Shown here: positions 33,655 to 42,291 of the stretch, in pieces | Position numbering within the stretch: the stretch's first letter is position 1 | How the letters are laid out: each line of letters opens with the position of its first letter | Assembly (NCBI GenBank): GCA_019636285.1 | Contig: JAHBXV010000028.1 | Coordinates: 1 to 64,000, forward strand | Length of the DNA stretch: 64,000 nt | Reading direction: 5' to 3' | Source: Planctomycetaceae bacterium | GTDB taxonomy: Bacteria > Planctomycetota > Planctomycetia > Planctomycetales > Planctomycetaceae | Translations under genes and position numbers: made by a program | Notes under the pieces: generated by a model | What the model was told of the DNA's origin: nothing | Seen by the model: the letters and a program-made list of their open reading frames with translations, nothing else | Databases searched by the model: none

Positions 33655-34081
33655 CAGGGTAAACAGTGTTGTGGAGCATTTGAGCGTTGCCGCATTCGCG
33701 ATCGCAGTATTCATTGAAATCATATCGACTGGGTGTATCGTAAGGACTGGCAATTCGCCAGTTAGACTATGCGGCGACTATTTCCTGCATAGAACTTCTG
33801 GAACATCTATCGATATTCGAAAGGGAGAGACGTACAGCCTCGACGACCCTTATATACCTTCGACAGTCATAGGGATAGCCTTGCACGAACCGCTCATATT
33901 CGCTCGGGTGAGCGATCCGATGCGCGCACACGATGATGACAGCCAGATGGTGCGTGAGGAATATTGGGTGCTGTACACTTCTGGTGACCGCGTCTTTGGA
34001 CCGATGACTTTAAGCCGCCTCGAGAATGAGTTTAATCAAGGTGAGTCCGTCGTGTTCATTCCACCCCACTTGTACCAGTAA
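33638..34081 (+). CDS. Hypothetical secreted protein (up to 147 aa)
   Basis: 147 aa if the TTG at 33638 is used, or 136 from the GTG at 33671. The N-terminal hydrophobic stretch (VAAFAIAVFIEIISTGC) looks like a signal peptide or lipobox ending in TGC. The body is mostly beta (SPVRLCGDYFLHRTSGTSIDIRKGETYSL, EYWVLYTSGDRVFGPMTLSRLENEF). I recognise no family. Base composition here is distinctly more AT-rich than the window average, which suggests acquisition. Whether the start overlaps the previous gene is uncertain. Confidence 0.5.
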   Translation: MTPSFSRVNSVVEHLSVAAFAIAVFIEIISTGCIVRTGNSPVRLCGDYFLHRTSGTSIDIRKGETYSLDDPYIPSTVIGIALHEPLIFARVSDPMRAHDDDSQMVREEYWVLYTSGDRVFGPMTLSRLENEFNQGESVVFIPPHLYQ

Positions 34082-34458
34082 TGCATTGCCCCGCAAGTGT
34101 TGTTTCTCCAATGATGAGAGTTGTGGTTCCAACACAAGGCTAGCGAATGGCAGGCACTAGTGTTGCGGGGAGTTGACTGTCTGTCAAAAGGCGATGACGC
34201 GCCGCACCTCGTACTCTTTCGGCACCATGTGCCATGGCTAGCTTGTCTAGAAGTGCGAGCGAAGCCATTGTTGCCTTAGTGTCTGGCCTTCGCGGGGGTT
34301 GCGATCAACAAAGGCTGCCATGCCAACGGCTTTTGCTTAAGCGGCTGAGAGGCAGAAAGCATAGACGAAATGAGTGCGTCCTTGAAGATTGTATGGCTGG
34401 ACGAGCAAACAGCGGCGTCGGGCGCTGTGAGGAATGGTGATCGAAAAGATCGGGAGTC
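34082..34458. other. Non-coding stretch with a REP-like remnant
   Basis: 377 bp with no believable gene (a 68-codon plus-strand frame has no ribosome site or family look). CTAG/CTAG around loop CTTGT at 34238-34250 repeats the core of REP-like hairpin 2 at 13855-13867. Confidence 0.4.
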
Positions 34459-35052
34459 ATGATGCAGCGTTTGCGGAACGTGCCGTTTGTCCTCACGAGT
34501 GCTTGGTCAATCGTCTGCCTGATGGGTTGCTCGGAAGTCATTTCCGTCGCTCCGTTCGGCGAGCCGATTCCAAAAGGCAAGATTGCCATGCTTTGCGGGC
34601 GATGGGTGGGGATCGATGGCGACTTTCATTTTGCTGCTGGAGACGATGGATTAGTCCTGGGTGTCCTCGAGTTTTCCCAGGATACTGGGCAGTTTGTCGC
34701 CGTGAACCAGAAGTGCGCTTTCACCCGCGTCGGAGTCGACGATTTTCTCTTTGTCCAGACGCCCGGGAATGAAGGGTTCGCCTTCGCGCTCGTCGAGCGA
34801 TATACGGACTCCGAGATCACCGTCAGGTTTCCCGATCGAGCCCTGTTCGTCGCGCTGGTGAAGTCAGGACGGGTTAAGGGAGTCACAAGAGTCTCCAGGC
34901 GAGCCTGGGGAGACTTGGAAATCGTGACGATCGAACCAACGACCGATGACTTCGAGAAACTCATTGGCGAAAAGACTCTCGCGACTTTATTTCCAGTTTG
35001 CAGCCAGGCAACTTTTTTTCGCAATAAGCCTCCGGAAGGGCCAGCTACGTAA
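34459..35052 (+). CDS. Hypothetical lipoprotein (197 aa)
   Basis: 197 aa (a second ATG immediately follows the first). GGGAG precedes it. The signal ends in a lipobox, IVCLMGC (Cys at 24), so the product is probably lipid-anchored. The mature part is beta-rich (GRWVGIDGDFHFAAGDDGLVLGVLEFSQD, FAFALVERYTDSEITVRFPDRALFVALVKSG) and reminiscent of small lipocalin-like or calycin folds. No motif identifies a function. It closes the run of secreted genes that starts at 30446. Confidence 0.6.
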   Translation: MMQRLRNVPFVLTSAWSIVCLMGCSEVISVAPFGEPIPKGKIAMLCGRWVGIDGDFHFAAGDDGLVLGVLEFSQDTGQFVAVNQKCAFTRVGVDDFLFVQTPGNEGFAFALVERYTDSEITVRFPDRALFVALVKSGRVKGVTRVSRRAWGDLEIVTIEPTTDDFEKLIGEKTLATLFPVCSQATFFRNKPPEGPAT

Positions 35053-35363
35053 GCTATCCGTCGGAATGACGGCGAGAAGCAGCCACGAGTTAAACGGTGA
35101 GAGATTCAGAATCTGAACGCGTCACCTACCTGTGCCCTCAAGCTAGTCGCTCGCCTACGGACGCGTTGGTCGGATGGGCGGAACGCCGTATCCGTCATCG
35201 GGCTCTGGTGCGGAACCGGATTACGGACGTAATTGGGGCCGAGATTAAAACCGGCGATGCCATCGCCGGCTTTGGGGAACTCTTTGGGCGTGGCGTGAAC
35301 GGTGGTGGCTCTTGGGGGTGGGTGTGGTAGACTTTTGGGACTCGTGTTCCGAGAGACTTCCCC
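35053..35363. other. Gap with a bidirectional terminator-like hairpin
   Basis: 311 bp before the DUF1501 gene. CCGGCGAT (35251-35258) and ATCGCCGG (35262-35269) form an 8-bp stem with AAAA on the left and CTTT on the right. The leader of the DUF1501 gene, with GAGAG ahead of its ATG, completes the stretch. Nothing else is recognisable. Confidence 0.45.
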
Positions 35364-36797
35364 ATGTCTGGTTTCGTTTCCGGATTCCCGTCGTTGTCGC
35401 GTCGCCAGTTTTTGCGGGCTGGTGGTGGGTGCGCGGGGATTGCGCTGGCGGGGCTTTGGCAGGAGAGGCGTTGCGAGTTAAATGCGGCTGAGGCTGCGAA
35501 TCGCGGGATCCCGTTGCCGCATCGGGTGCCGCGGGTGAAGCGGGTGATCTGGCTGTTCATGCATGGCGGGCCGAGCCATGTGGATCTGTTTGATCCGAAA
35601 CCGGAATTGTCGCGGCTGGCGGGGCAGCCGTTGCCCGAGAGTTTCGGCATGGTGATGACGCGGCGGAAGGTGGCCGAGAATCCGTTGTTGCCGCCGGTTC
35701 GTCCGCTGCGTCCGCGCGGCGAATCGGGCGTGGAGGTGAGCGATTTTCTGCCCGCCATCGCGCGGCATGCCGATGATTTGTGCGTCATTCGCAGCATGCA
35801 TGGCGACAGCGTCAATCATCCGCAATCCGTCTACCAGATGAACACGGGCAGCATTCTGATGGGTCACCCCAGCGTGGGGAGCTGGGTAGCCTATGGACTG
35901 GGGACCGAGAACCAGGATCTGCCTGCGTTTGTCGTGCTGCCCGATCCCGGCGGGGGACTTAAAGGAGGGCCGCCCGCGTGGGGGAGCGGCTACCTGCCGG
36001 CGAGCTACCAGGGTGTGCCCATGCGGCCGGGGCCGAAGCCCATTCTGCACTTGGCTCCGCCCGATGGCATTGGCGTTGACCGTCAGCGGCGAACGCTCGA
36101 CTTTCTGGGGGAACTCAACCGTCGGCATTTGTGCGATCGTGACGGCGACAGCGAACTGGCCGCGCGGTTGCAGTCTTACGAACTGGCGTTTCGGATGCAG
36201 TCGGCTGCTCCGGCGCTGGTCGATTTGCGCGAAGAGACAGCCGAGACGCAACGGTTATACGGACTCGATCGGCCGGAGACGGAAGAGTTTGGACGGCGGT
36301 GCCTCCTGGCTCGCCGGATGGTCGAATCGGGTGTGCGGTTCGTGCAGTTGTACTCGGGCGATACCAACGGCTGGGACGCCCATAGCGACGTGGTGAAGAA
36401 TCACTCGCAACTGTGCGCGGCGACCGATCAACCCGTCGCGGGGCTCTTAACAGATTTGAAACGCCGGGGGCTGTGGGACGATACGCTCGTGATCTGGGGC
36501 GGCGAGTTCGGCCGGATGCCGATGAGCGAACAGGGCAAAGGCCGCGATCATAACCCGTGGGGCTATTCCGTCTGGCTGGCGGGTGGCGGCGTTCGCGGCG
36601 GGATGGCGTACGGCGCGACCGATGAAGTCGGATTACGGGCGCAGGAAAAGCCGGTTCATATCCGTAACTTTCACGCGACGCTGTTACATCTGTTGGGACT
36701 CGATCCCGAAGCCTTGTCGTACTTCCACAACGGCCTCGATGAACGCCTGATTGGTCCGACCGACGACGTGGAGATTGTGCAAGAGATTCTGGCCTGA
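35364..36797 (+). CDS. DUF1501 protein, Tat-exported, sulfatase-fold
   Basis: 477 aa. The N-terminus has a Tat-type motif (LSRRQFLRAGGGCAG) and a hydrophobic stretch. The body is the DUF1501 family, an alkaline-phosphatase-like fold without the canonical sulfatase Cys: FMHGGPSHVDLFDPKPEL (residues 55-72), SVNHPQSVYQMNTG, YSGDTNGWDAHSDV, VIWGGEFGRMP and DHNPWGYSVWLAGGGVRGG. These proteins come paired with DUF1549/DUF1553 proteins in planctomycetes and are thought to act together on a cell-envelope or polysaccharide substrate. The partner follows 20 bp downstream. The usual order is the reverse, partner first. Confidence 0.9.
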   Translation: MSGFVSGFPSLSRRQFLRAGGGCAGIALAGLWQERRCELNAAEAANRGIPLPHRVPRVKRVIWLFMHGGPSHVDLFDPKPELSRLAGQPLPESFGMVMTRRKVAENPLLPPVRPLRPRGESGVEVSDFLPAIARHADDLCVIRSMHGDSVNHPQSVYQMNTGSILMGHPSVGSWVAYGLGTENQDLPAFVVLPDPGGGLKGGPPAWGSGYLPASYQGVPMRPGPKPILHLAPPDGIGVDRQRRTLDFLGELNRRHLCDRDGDSELAARLQSYELAFRMQSAAPALVDLREETAETQRLYGLDRPETEEFGRRCLLARRMVESGVRFVQLYSGDTNGWDAHSDVVKNHSQLCAATDQPVAGLLTDLKRRGLWDDTLVIWGGEFGRMPMSEQGKGRDHNPWGYSVWLAGGGVRGGMAYGATDEVGLRAQEKPVHIRNFHATLLHLLGLDPEALSYFHNGLDERLIGPTDDVEIVQEILA

Positions 36798-36817
36798 CGC
36801 TTCGATGAGAGTTGTCC

Positions 36818-38734
36818 ATGAGCCGAGTGCTCACGACCTTCTGCGGTATCGTTATCCTCTCGGCGCTCTTAGCAGCGGACGAAGAGGCCGACGTTCTCGT
36901 CGAAGCTCCATTGTCGTCCTACGATCGTGAGCACTGGGCTTATCGGCCATTGTCGCAGCCGGAGATTCCCAAGGTGGAACAAGCCGGCTGGTTGCGGACG
37001 CCAGTCGATGCCTTTGTACTCGCGCAGCTCGAAGCGCGGGGGCTTTCGGCCGGATGGCGTGCGGACAATCCAACGCTGCTTCGACGCGTTTCGTTCGACT
37101 TGACCGGACTGCCGCCCACGATCGCTGAACAGGCTGCATTCCTTGAAGACCATTCGCCTGATGCCTGGGAGCGGCTGATCGACCGTCTGCTGGATTCACC
37201 GGCCTATGGGGAACGCTGGGCTCAGCATTGGCTCGACCTGGCGCGGTTTGCCGATACCGACGGCTTTGAGTTCGACAAGGTCCGTCCCGATGCGTGGCGG
37301 TACCGCGATTGGGTGATCGACGCGCTCAATCGCGATCTTCCTTACGACGAGTTCCTTCGTCAGCAACTGGCGGGGGATGAACTTCCCGGCGGCGATGCGG
37401 TCGCGACGATGTTTTGCCTCGCCGGGCCCGATATGCCGGATGTGAACGACCAACACGAACGCCGTCACTTTCGGCTGAACGAGTTGACCGGCACGGTCGG
37501 GGCGGTCTTCCTGGGGATGCAGATTGGCTGTGCCGAGTGCCACGATCACAAGTCCGACCCGATCAGCCAGGCCGACTTCTACCGGCTGCGAGCGGTCTTT
37601 GAACCATCAGTCCCCGAGATGAAGCGGGACGTGGCCTATCACAGCTTGGCCAATCACGATCAACCCGTTGTCGCACGGTTATGGATTCGTGGCGACCACC
37701 GGCGGCCGGGGCCAGAGGTCGAACCGGGCGTGCCGCGGATCGCGGTTGCAGAAGGAGTGACGCTGGACATTCAAGAACAGACAGGTTCTCGAACTGCGCT
37801 GGCCGAATCACTGTTGGTAGACGCCCAGCCGCTGGTGGCCCGCGTAATCGTCAACCGACTCTGGCAGCATCACTTTGGCCGGGGTCTGTGCGCGACTCCC
37901 AGCGATTTTGGTCTGATTAATGAGGAGCCAAGCCATCCGGAGCTGATCGACTGGCTGGCCCGCGACCTGATCGCGCATGGCTGGAGCCTCAAGCATCTGC
38001 ACCGGCGAATTGTTTGCTCGGCCACGTATCGGCAGACCAGCCGTAGCATGCGGGACGACCGAGATTGGCACCAGCGCCTCGCGCAGGACCCGGACAACCG
38101 CTGGCTGAGTCGTTCGCCCCGGCGTCGGCTGGATGGCGAATCGCTGAGGGATGCGCTCCTCGCAGCGGCGGGGCAACTCAACCGCGACAGAGGCGGTCCT
38201 GGCGTCATGCCTCCGTTGCCGGAGGAGCTCGTGCAAACATTGCTCAAGGGACAATGGACGACGAGCGAAAAGACAGCCGACCATACTCGCCGTAGTATCT
38301 ATCTCTTCGCGCGGCGGAACTTGCGGTATCCGTTGCTCGAATCGTTCGATCGCCCCGATGCGAACGCGAGTTGTGCCGTCCGCAATCGGTCGACTACGGC
38401 TCCCCAGGCGCTGGGGCTTCTGAACAGCGAACTCTCCGTCAATGTGGCCCGTCGACTGGCCGGATTGGTTCTGGCGAGTGCCTCTGAGCCGGAAGAGCAA
38501 ATCGAATTGCTCTATCAGCGGACACTGACCCGTCGAGCAACGGACGAAGATGTCGCACTGGTCCGTCAGTTTCTCGACCAGCAGCGAACGGCGTTTGGTT
38601 CCGAGGAATTACAGGGTGCAGCGAACGTCTTGCCATCGCCTGTGCCATCCGGCATGGAACCGCGACAAGCAGCCGCCTGGGTCGACCTCTGCCTCGCGAT
38701 CCTCAACAGCAATGAGTTTCTGTATTGCGATTGA
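36818..38734 (+). CDS. DUF1549/DUF1553 protein (planctomycete-specific), CxxCH motif
   Basis: 638 aa from the ATG of MSRVLTTFCGIV, preceded by GAGAG. Residues 1-19 form a signal peptide. Both family parts are present: DUF1549 (WLRTPVDAFVLAQLEARGLS...LDSPAYGERWAQHWLDLARFADTDGFE) and DUF1553 (PLVARVIVNRLWQHHFGRGLCATPSDFG... to LLNSELSVNVARRL). CAECHDHKSDP in the middle is the family's CxxCH motif, able to bind c-type heme. No separate cytochrome c domain precedes it, unlike many relatives. It is the partner of the DUF1501 protein 20 bp upstream. The catalytic activity of these pairs is not established. Confidence 0.88.
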   Translation: MSRVLTTFCGIVILSALLAADEEADVLVEAPLSSYDREHWAYRPLSQPEIPKVEQAGWLRTPVDAFVLAQLEARGLSAGWRADNPTLLRRVSFDLTGLPPTIAEQAAFLEDHSPDAWERLIDRLLDSPAYGERWAQHWLDLARFADTDGFEFDKVRPDAWRYRDWVIDALNRDLPYDEFLRQQLAGDELPGGDAVATMFCLAGPDMPDVNDQHERRHFRLNELTGTVGAVFLGMQIGCAECHDHKSDPISQADFYRLRAVFEPSVPEMKRDVAYHSLANHDQPVVARLWIRGDHRRPGPEVEPGVPRIAVAEGVTLDIQEQTGSRTALAESLLVDAQPLVARVIVNRLWQHHFGRGLCATPSDFGLINEEPSHPELIDWLARDLIAHGWSLKHLHRRIVCSATYRQTSRSMRDDRDWHQRLAQDPDNRWLSRSPRRRLDGESLRDALLAAAGQLNRDRGGPGVMPPLPEELVQTLLKGQWTTSEKTADHTRRSIYLFARRNLRYPLLESFDRPDANASCAVRNRSTTAPQALGLLNSELSVNVARRLAGLVLASASEPEEQIELLYQRTLTRRATDEDVALVRQFLDQQRTAFGSEELQGAANVLPSPVPSGMEPRQAAAWVDLCLAILNSNEFLYCD

Positions 38735-38880
38735 TTGGGCCCGGTTTGCAATGTGCGGCGGAATTTGCCGGTGGGTGGGCTCGCGCTATTGTCGATAAAT
38801 CCTCTGAATTCGCACGTTTCGCGGCCAGGCGTGCGATGAGGCTTCGCGACGGCAACTGTTTGCTGCCAGGGAGGGCGGCC

Positions 38881-39606
38881 GTGTTCTGTACGCATTGCGG
38901 AACGAAGGGTTCGGGGAACTTCTGCGGCCACTGCGGCTGCCGGCTGACGTCACCGGAAGCGCCGACCCTTGATCCCACTCCCGTGGAGGATGACCTCGTC
39001 GTCCTTAATGAAGGGGACTGGCAGGACGATTGCCGGTATGAGCGCATTCTGCGGGTCGACGCGGTGCGGACTGTCATCGCACGACATGCGGCTGCCGCGC
39101 CGAAGGGGCTGAGCGGCGAAGCCGTTCTCGAGCTCTATGACAAGCTCGTCGCCTCGCCAGTGCCGTTGGCGAGCCTCGCAACCGTGTTGCAACCGCTGTA
39201 TGACTCGTGGGGCATCCGCACGACGAAGGAGCGGGTCGAAGCCATCGCCGCGCCGGTCGGCCGCGTCATTGCCCGTGTTCTCTGTTCGCTGGCCCGGAAT
39301 GGGCAGAAAGTCGAGAAGGTCGAGCAGTTCGACGCGGGCTGCCTGTTGATTGCCGAGTTGCCGTCATCGGTCTGCGCGCTGGCTGGCCAGTTGACCGTCG
39401 GAATTGAACGCCGCCCGAAACGAACGAATGTGACCGCTGCGACGCGCATTCCCGGGCAAATGTATGACTGGGGCAAGAGCCAGCGGTGTCTCGATGTTCT
39501 CTTTAAAGACCTCGATACCGATCTCGGTCTCCCCGAAGCGCGGCCTCTACCTGTCGAGCCGCTTGCCGCACAGCCGCTGACGATTCGTGACTTTCGAGTG
39601 GCGTGA
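38881..39606 (+). CDS. Zinc-ribbon hypothetical protein (241 aa)
   Basis: 241 aa, starting at the GTG that gives MFCTHCGTKGSGNFCGHCG, with GGAGGG upstream. The double Cys pair (CTHCG, CGHCG) is a zinc-ribbon of the zf-ribbon_3 style. The following 210 residues are soluble and alpha-rich (VDAVRTVIARHAAAAPKGLSGEAVLELYDKL), with basic and aromatic tail segments (IERRPKRTNVTAATRIPGQMYDWGKSQ). I recognise no family for this part. No signal or membrane helix, so cytoplasmic. It lies between the DUF1549 gene and the amidohydrolase on the same strand. Confidence 0.6.
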   Translation: MFCTHCGTKGSGNFCGHCGCRLTSPEAPTLDPTPVEDDLVVLNEGDWQDDCRYERILRVDAVRTVIARHAAAAPKGLSGEAVLELYDKLVASPVPLASLATVLQPLYDSWGIRTTKERVEAIAAPVGRVIARVLCSLARNGQKVEKVEQFDAGCLLIAELPSSVCALAGQLTVGIERRPKRTNVTAATRIPGQMYDWGKSQRCLDVLFKDLDTDLGLPEARPLPVEPLAAQPLTIRDFRVA

Positions 39607-39747
39607 GGCTCGGTGAGGCTCTTAGCGATCGCTGCCTCTTCCCTTGCTTGGGATGGCCGCAGGAGTTGCCCGCGCGTGGGTGGTCGGGCAGACTGGTCGT
39701 TGGCCGTGATTTGGCCGCGACATTCCCTCCCTCACGTGGAAATCACC

Positions 39748-40716
39748 ATGACCGGTTCGCCCGGATATACGCGGCGTGAAGCATTGCAAACACTGGCGGC
39801 TGGGGCCGCAGTCTTAACGACTAGCCTCGCGCGCGAGGCGATGGCGGCTGACGACCCGATTCCCGTGATCGACACGCACCAGCATCTGTGGGACTTGTCG
39901 AAGTTTCGGCTTCCCTGGCTGGAGGGCGAGGGGGTCGAGTCGATCAAGCGCGACTTCTTGATGGCGGACTACCTCGAGGCGACAAAGGGGCTCCACGTCG
40001 AAAAAGCGATCTACATGGAGGTCGACGTCGCACCGGAACAGCAGACGGCCGAAGCCGAGTATGTGTTTGATCTCTGCGCGCGAGACGACAACCCGACTGT
40101 CGCCGCTGTTGTCTCCGGTCGTCCCGCGTCGGCCGAGTTCGCGGGGTATATCCGCAAGCTGGCGAAGAGCCCGTACCTCAAGGGGGTGCGGCAGGTGCTG
40201 CATGGGCCATCGACGCCCGCCGGTTATTGTCTGCAGCCGCAGTTCGTCAAAAGCGTGCAATTGCTGGGCGACATGGGGCTGCGGTACGACCTCGTCATGC
40301 GAACGGGCGAACTGCACGATGGCGTGAAGCTGGTCGAGCAGTGTCCGCAGACGAAGTTCGTGATCGACCACTGCGGCAACATGAGCGTGACGTCGACCGA
40401 TGAGGGTTTGCGGGCCACGTGGCAGTCGGCGATGCGCGAACTGGCCGCGCGGCCCAACACGGTGTGCAAGATTTCGGGGATCGTGGTGACGGCGAATCCG
40501 AAGTGGACCGCCGCGGACCTGGCCCCCAACATCAACTTCTGCCTCGATACGTTCGGCGAAGACCGGGTGATGTTCGCGGGGGACTGGCCGGTCTGCACGC
40601 TACGGGCGAGCTTCCGCCAGTGGATCGAAGCCTTGCAAGAGATCGTCGCCAATCGGTCGCGGGAATTCCGGACGAAGCTGTTTAGTGGGAATGCCGCGAA
40701 GTTCTACGGTGTTTGA
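39748..40716 (+). CDS. Tat-exported amidohydrolase 2 family TIM-barrel hydrolase
   Basis: 322 aa from ATG 39748. A Tat-like signal (TRREALQTLAAGAAVLTTSLAREAMAAD) leads to an amidohydrolase-2 domain (COG3618 type). Metal-binding HxH is IDTHQHLWD near residue 40. Other expected ligands are in VIDHCGNM and FAGDWPVC (Asp). Relatives include lactonases of rare-sugar pathways and other hydrolases of ring or amide bonds. Export from the cytoplasm is common for the planctomycete members. The exact substrate is unknown. Downstream 246 bp separate it from the CNNM gene. Confidence 0.82.
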   Translation: MTGSPGYTRREALQTLAAGAAVLTTSLAREAMAADDPIPVIDTHQHLWDLSKFRLPWLEGEGVESIKRDFLMADYLEATKGLHVEKAIYMEVDVAPEQQTAEAEYVFDLCARDDNPTVAAVVSGRPASAEFAGYIRKLAKSPYLKGVRQVLHGPSTPAGYCLQPQFVKSVQLLGDMGLRYDLVMRTGELHDGVKLVEQCPQTKFVIDHCGNMSVTSTDEGLRATWQSAMRELAARPNTVCKISGIVVTANPKWTAADLAPNINFCLDTFGEDRVMFAGDWPVCTLRASFRQWIEALQEIVANRSREFRTKLFSGNAAKFYGV

Positions 40717-40962
40717 ACGAGCCAGTTTGACCCTCAAAGCGGAACAACCAACCGCGAATCAGATTTGGTGGATTCTCGGGTTTCCAAAACCAAACCCATT
40801 ATGTGGACACGACTTTCCGCGAATCGCGCTGGGGGCGGCCGATCGCGTTGAGGGGCCGGTCGTTACCGGGGGCTGGCTGAAATTCCGCGACCGGATTTGT
40901 GAGGGGGGGTGGTCGTCTGGCATAATCCTCGGCGGGATAAGCCTTTCGGATCGGAGTCCGCC

Positions 40963-42291
40963 GTGCTGGAGTGGGCTGTCGGGGAATTATTTGTCATCCT
41001 GGGTCTGATCTTGCTGAACGGCTTTTTTGCCGGAGCCGAGATCGCCATTCTGACGGCACGACGCGGTCGCCTGGAGCAATTGTCACAAGCCGGTAATCGC
41101 GCGGCACGGACGGCATTGGAACTCGCGCAGGACGCGGACCGCTTTCTGCCGACCGTCCAGGTGGGCATTACGCTCGTCGGCACGCTGGCCGCAGCTTTCG
41201 GCGGAGCCCAACTGGCCGATCGCGTGTCCGCTTGGCTGAAGACGATTCCGATCTCGATCGTGCAGCGGCAGGCGGAGGGGATCGCGCTGTTCGTGGTGGT
41301 GTTGGGCATCGCCTATGCGTCTTTGATTCTGGGGGAGTTGGTTCCCAAGCGGGTCGCGCTTCATAACGCGGAGCTTTTGGCGCGCGTCGTCGCTTATCCC
41401 ATGTGGCTGCTTCAAAAAGTGGCGAGACCGGCGATCTGGGTGCTGCAAACCAGCACGCGGTTCGTGCTGGTGATATTGCGGCAGAACAAGGTCCACGACG
41501 CGGCGATTTCGGTCGAAGACATTCAGCATATGATCGATGCGGGGTCGCTGGCGGGGGCTCTGGAGGCCGTCGAGCACCGCCTCGCCCGGGAAGCGCTGAC
41601 GCTGGGCAATCGTACGGTTTCCGAAGTCCTGCGGCCGCGGGTCGATATCGATGCGCTCGACGTCGACACGCCGTCGGAAGAAGTGGTCGGCGCGATGGCC
41701 ATGTCGGGCTTTTCGCGCGTTCCGGTGTGCGAAGGCAATGTCGATCACATTCTGGGGTTCGTGTACATCAAGGATGTGTTTCTGCAGCAGTACCTGGGCC
41801 GTCCCATCGACCTCAGGCGACTGATGCGCCCGGCCCTGTTCATCCCGTCCAACATGTCGATCACGCGGCTGTTGGAAGCGTTTCAGAAAGAGCGCACGCA
41901 GTTGGCCATCGTCCTCGACGAATACGGCGGCACGACGGGAATGGTCACGCTGGAAGACGTGCTGGAAATTCTGGTGGGCGACATTCATGACGAGCATCGC
42001 CAGGACCAGGAACAATTGATCGTCGAGCGGGAAGACGGCAGCCTGCTGGTGGACGGGCTTTTGCCGCTGCATGATTTGCAGGAAGCCTTGAAACTTCCCC
42101 GCTGGGCGGACCCGCCTCCCAAGGGAGTGGGCACCGTCTCGGGAATCATTCTCGCGCTGCTCCGGAGACCTCCCAGCATTGGCGACACGGTCGAATGGTC
42201 GCACCTGAAACTGGAAGTGGTCGACATGGACGGTCCGCGTATCGATCGGCTACTCGTCCAGTTCCGTTCCATCATCACCGAAAACGGCTGA
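40963..42291 (+). CDS. CNNM/CorC-family metal-ion transporter (hemolysin-like)
   Basis: 442 aa from the GTG at 40963, which has GGAGT upstream; the longer frame reads into the leader. An N-terminal CNNM (DUF21) domain with four hydrophobic segments (GELFVILGLILLNGFFAGAEIAIL... ILGELVPKRVAL), then a CBS pair (EVLRPRVDIDALDVDTPSEEVVGAMAMSGFSRVPVCE... and RPALFIPSNMSITRLLEAFQKERTQLAIVLDEYGGTTGMVTLEDVLEILVGDI) and a CorC_HlyC domain at the C-terminus. Probably a magnesium or other divalent efflux protein. Its 3' end overlaps truA by 42 bp tail to tail. Confidence 0.88.
   Translation: MLEWAVGELFVILGLILLNGFFAGAEIAILTARRGRLEQLSQAGNRAARTALELAQDADRFLPTVQVGITLVGTLAAAFGGAQLADRVSAWLKTIPISIVQRQAEGIALFVVVLGIAYASLILGELVPKRVALHNAELLARVVAYPMWLLQKVARPAIWVLQTSTRFVLVILRQNKVHDAAISVEDIQHMIDAGSLAGALEAVEHRLAREALTLGNRTVSEVLRPRVDIDALDVDTPSEEVVGAMAMSGFSRVPVCEGNVDHILGFVYIKDVFLQQYLGRPIDLRRLMRPALFIPSNMSITRLLEAFQKERTQLAIVLDEYGGTTGMVTLEDVLEILVGDIHDEHRQDQEQLIVEREDGSLLVDGLLPLHDLQEALKLPRWADPPPKGVGTVSGIILALLRRPPSIGDTVEWSHLKLEVVDMDGPRIDRLLVQFRSIITENG

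Noticed and set aside
34238-34250. CTAG-loop-CTAG as a fifth functional REP-like hairpin.
   Set aside because: The stem is only four base pairs, too short to count as one, although the loop CTTGT matches; kept as a remnant note.
34234-34440. A 68-codon plus-strand frame in the 34.1-34.5 kb gap.
   Set aside because: It begins inside the REP-like remnant, has no ribosome site and is Arg/Cys-rich in the manner of non-coding GC DNA.
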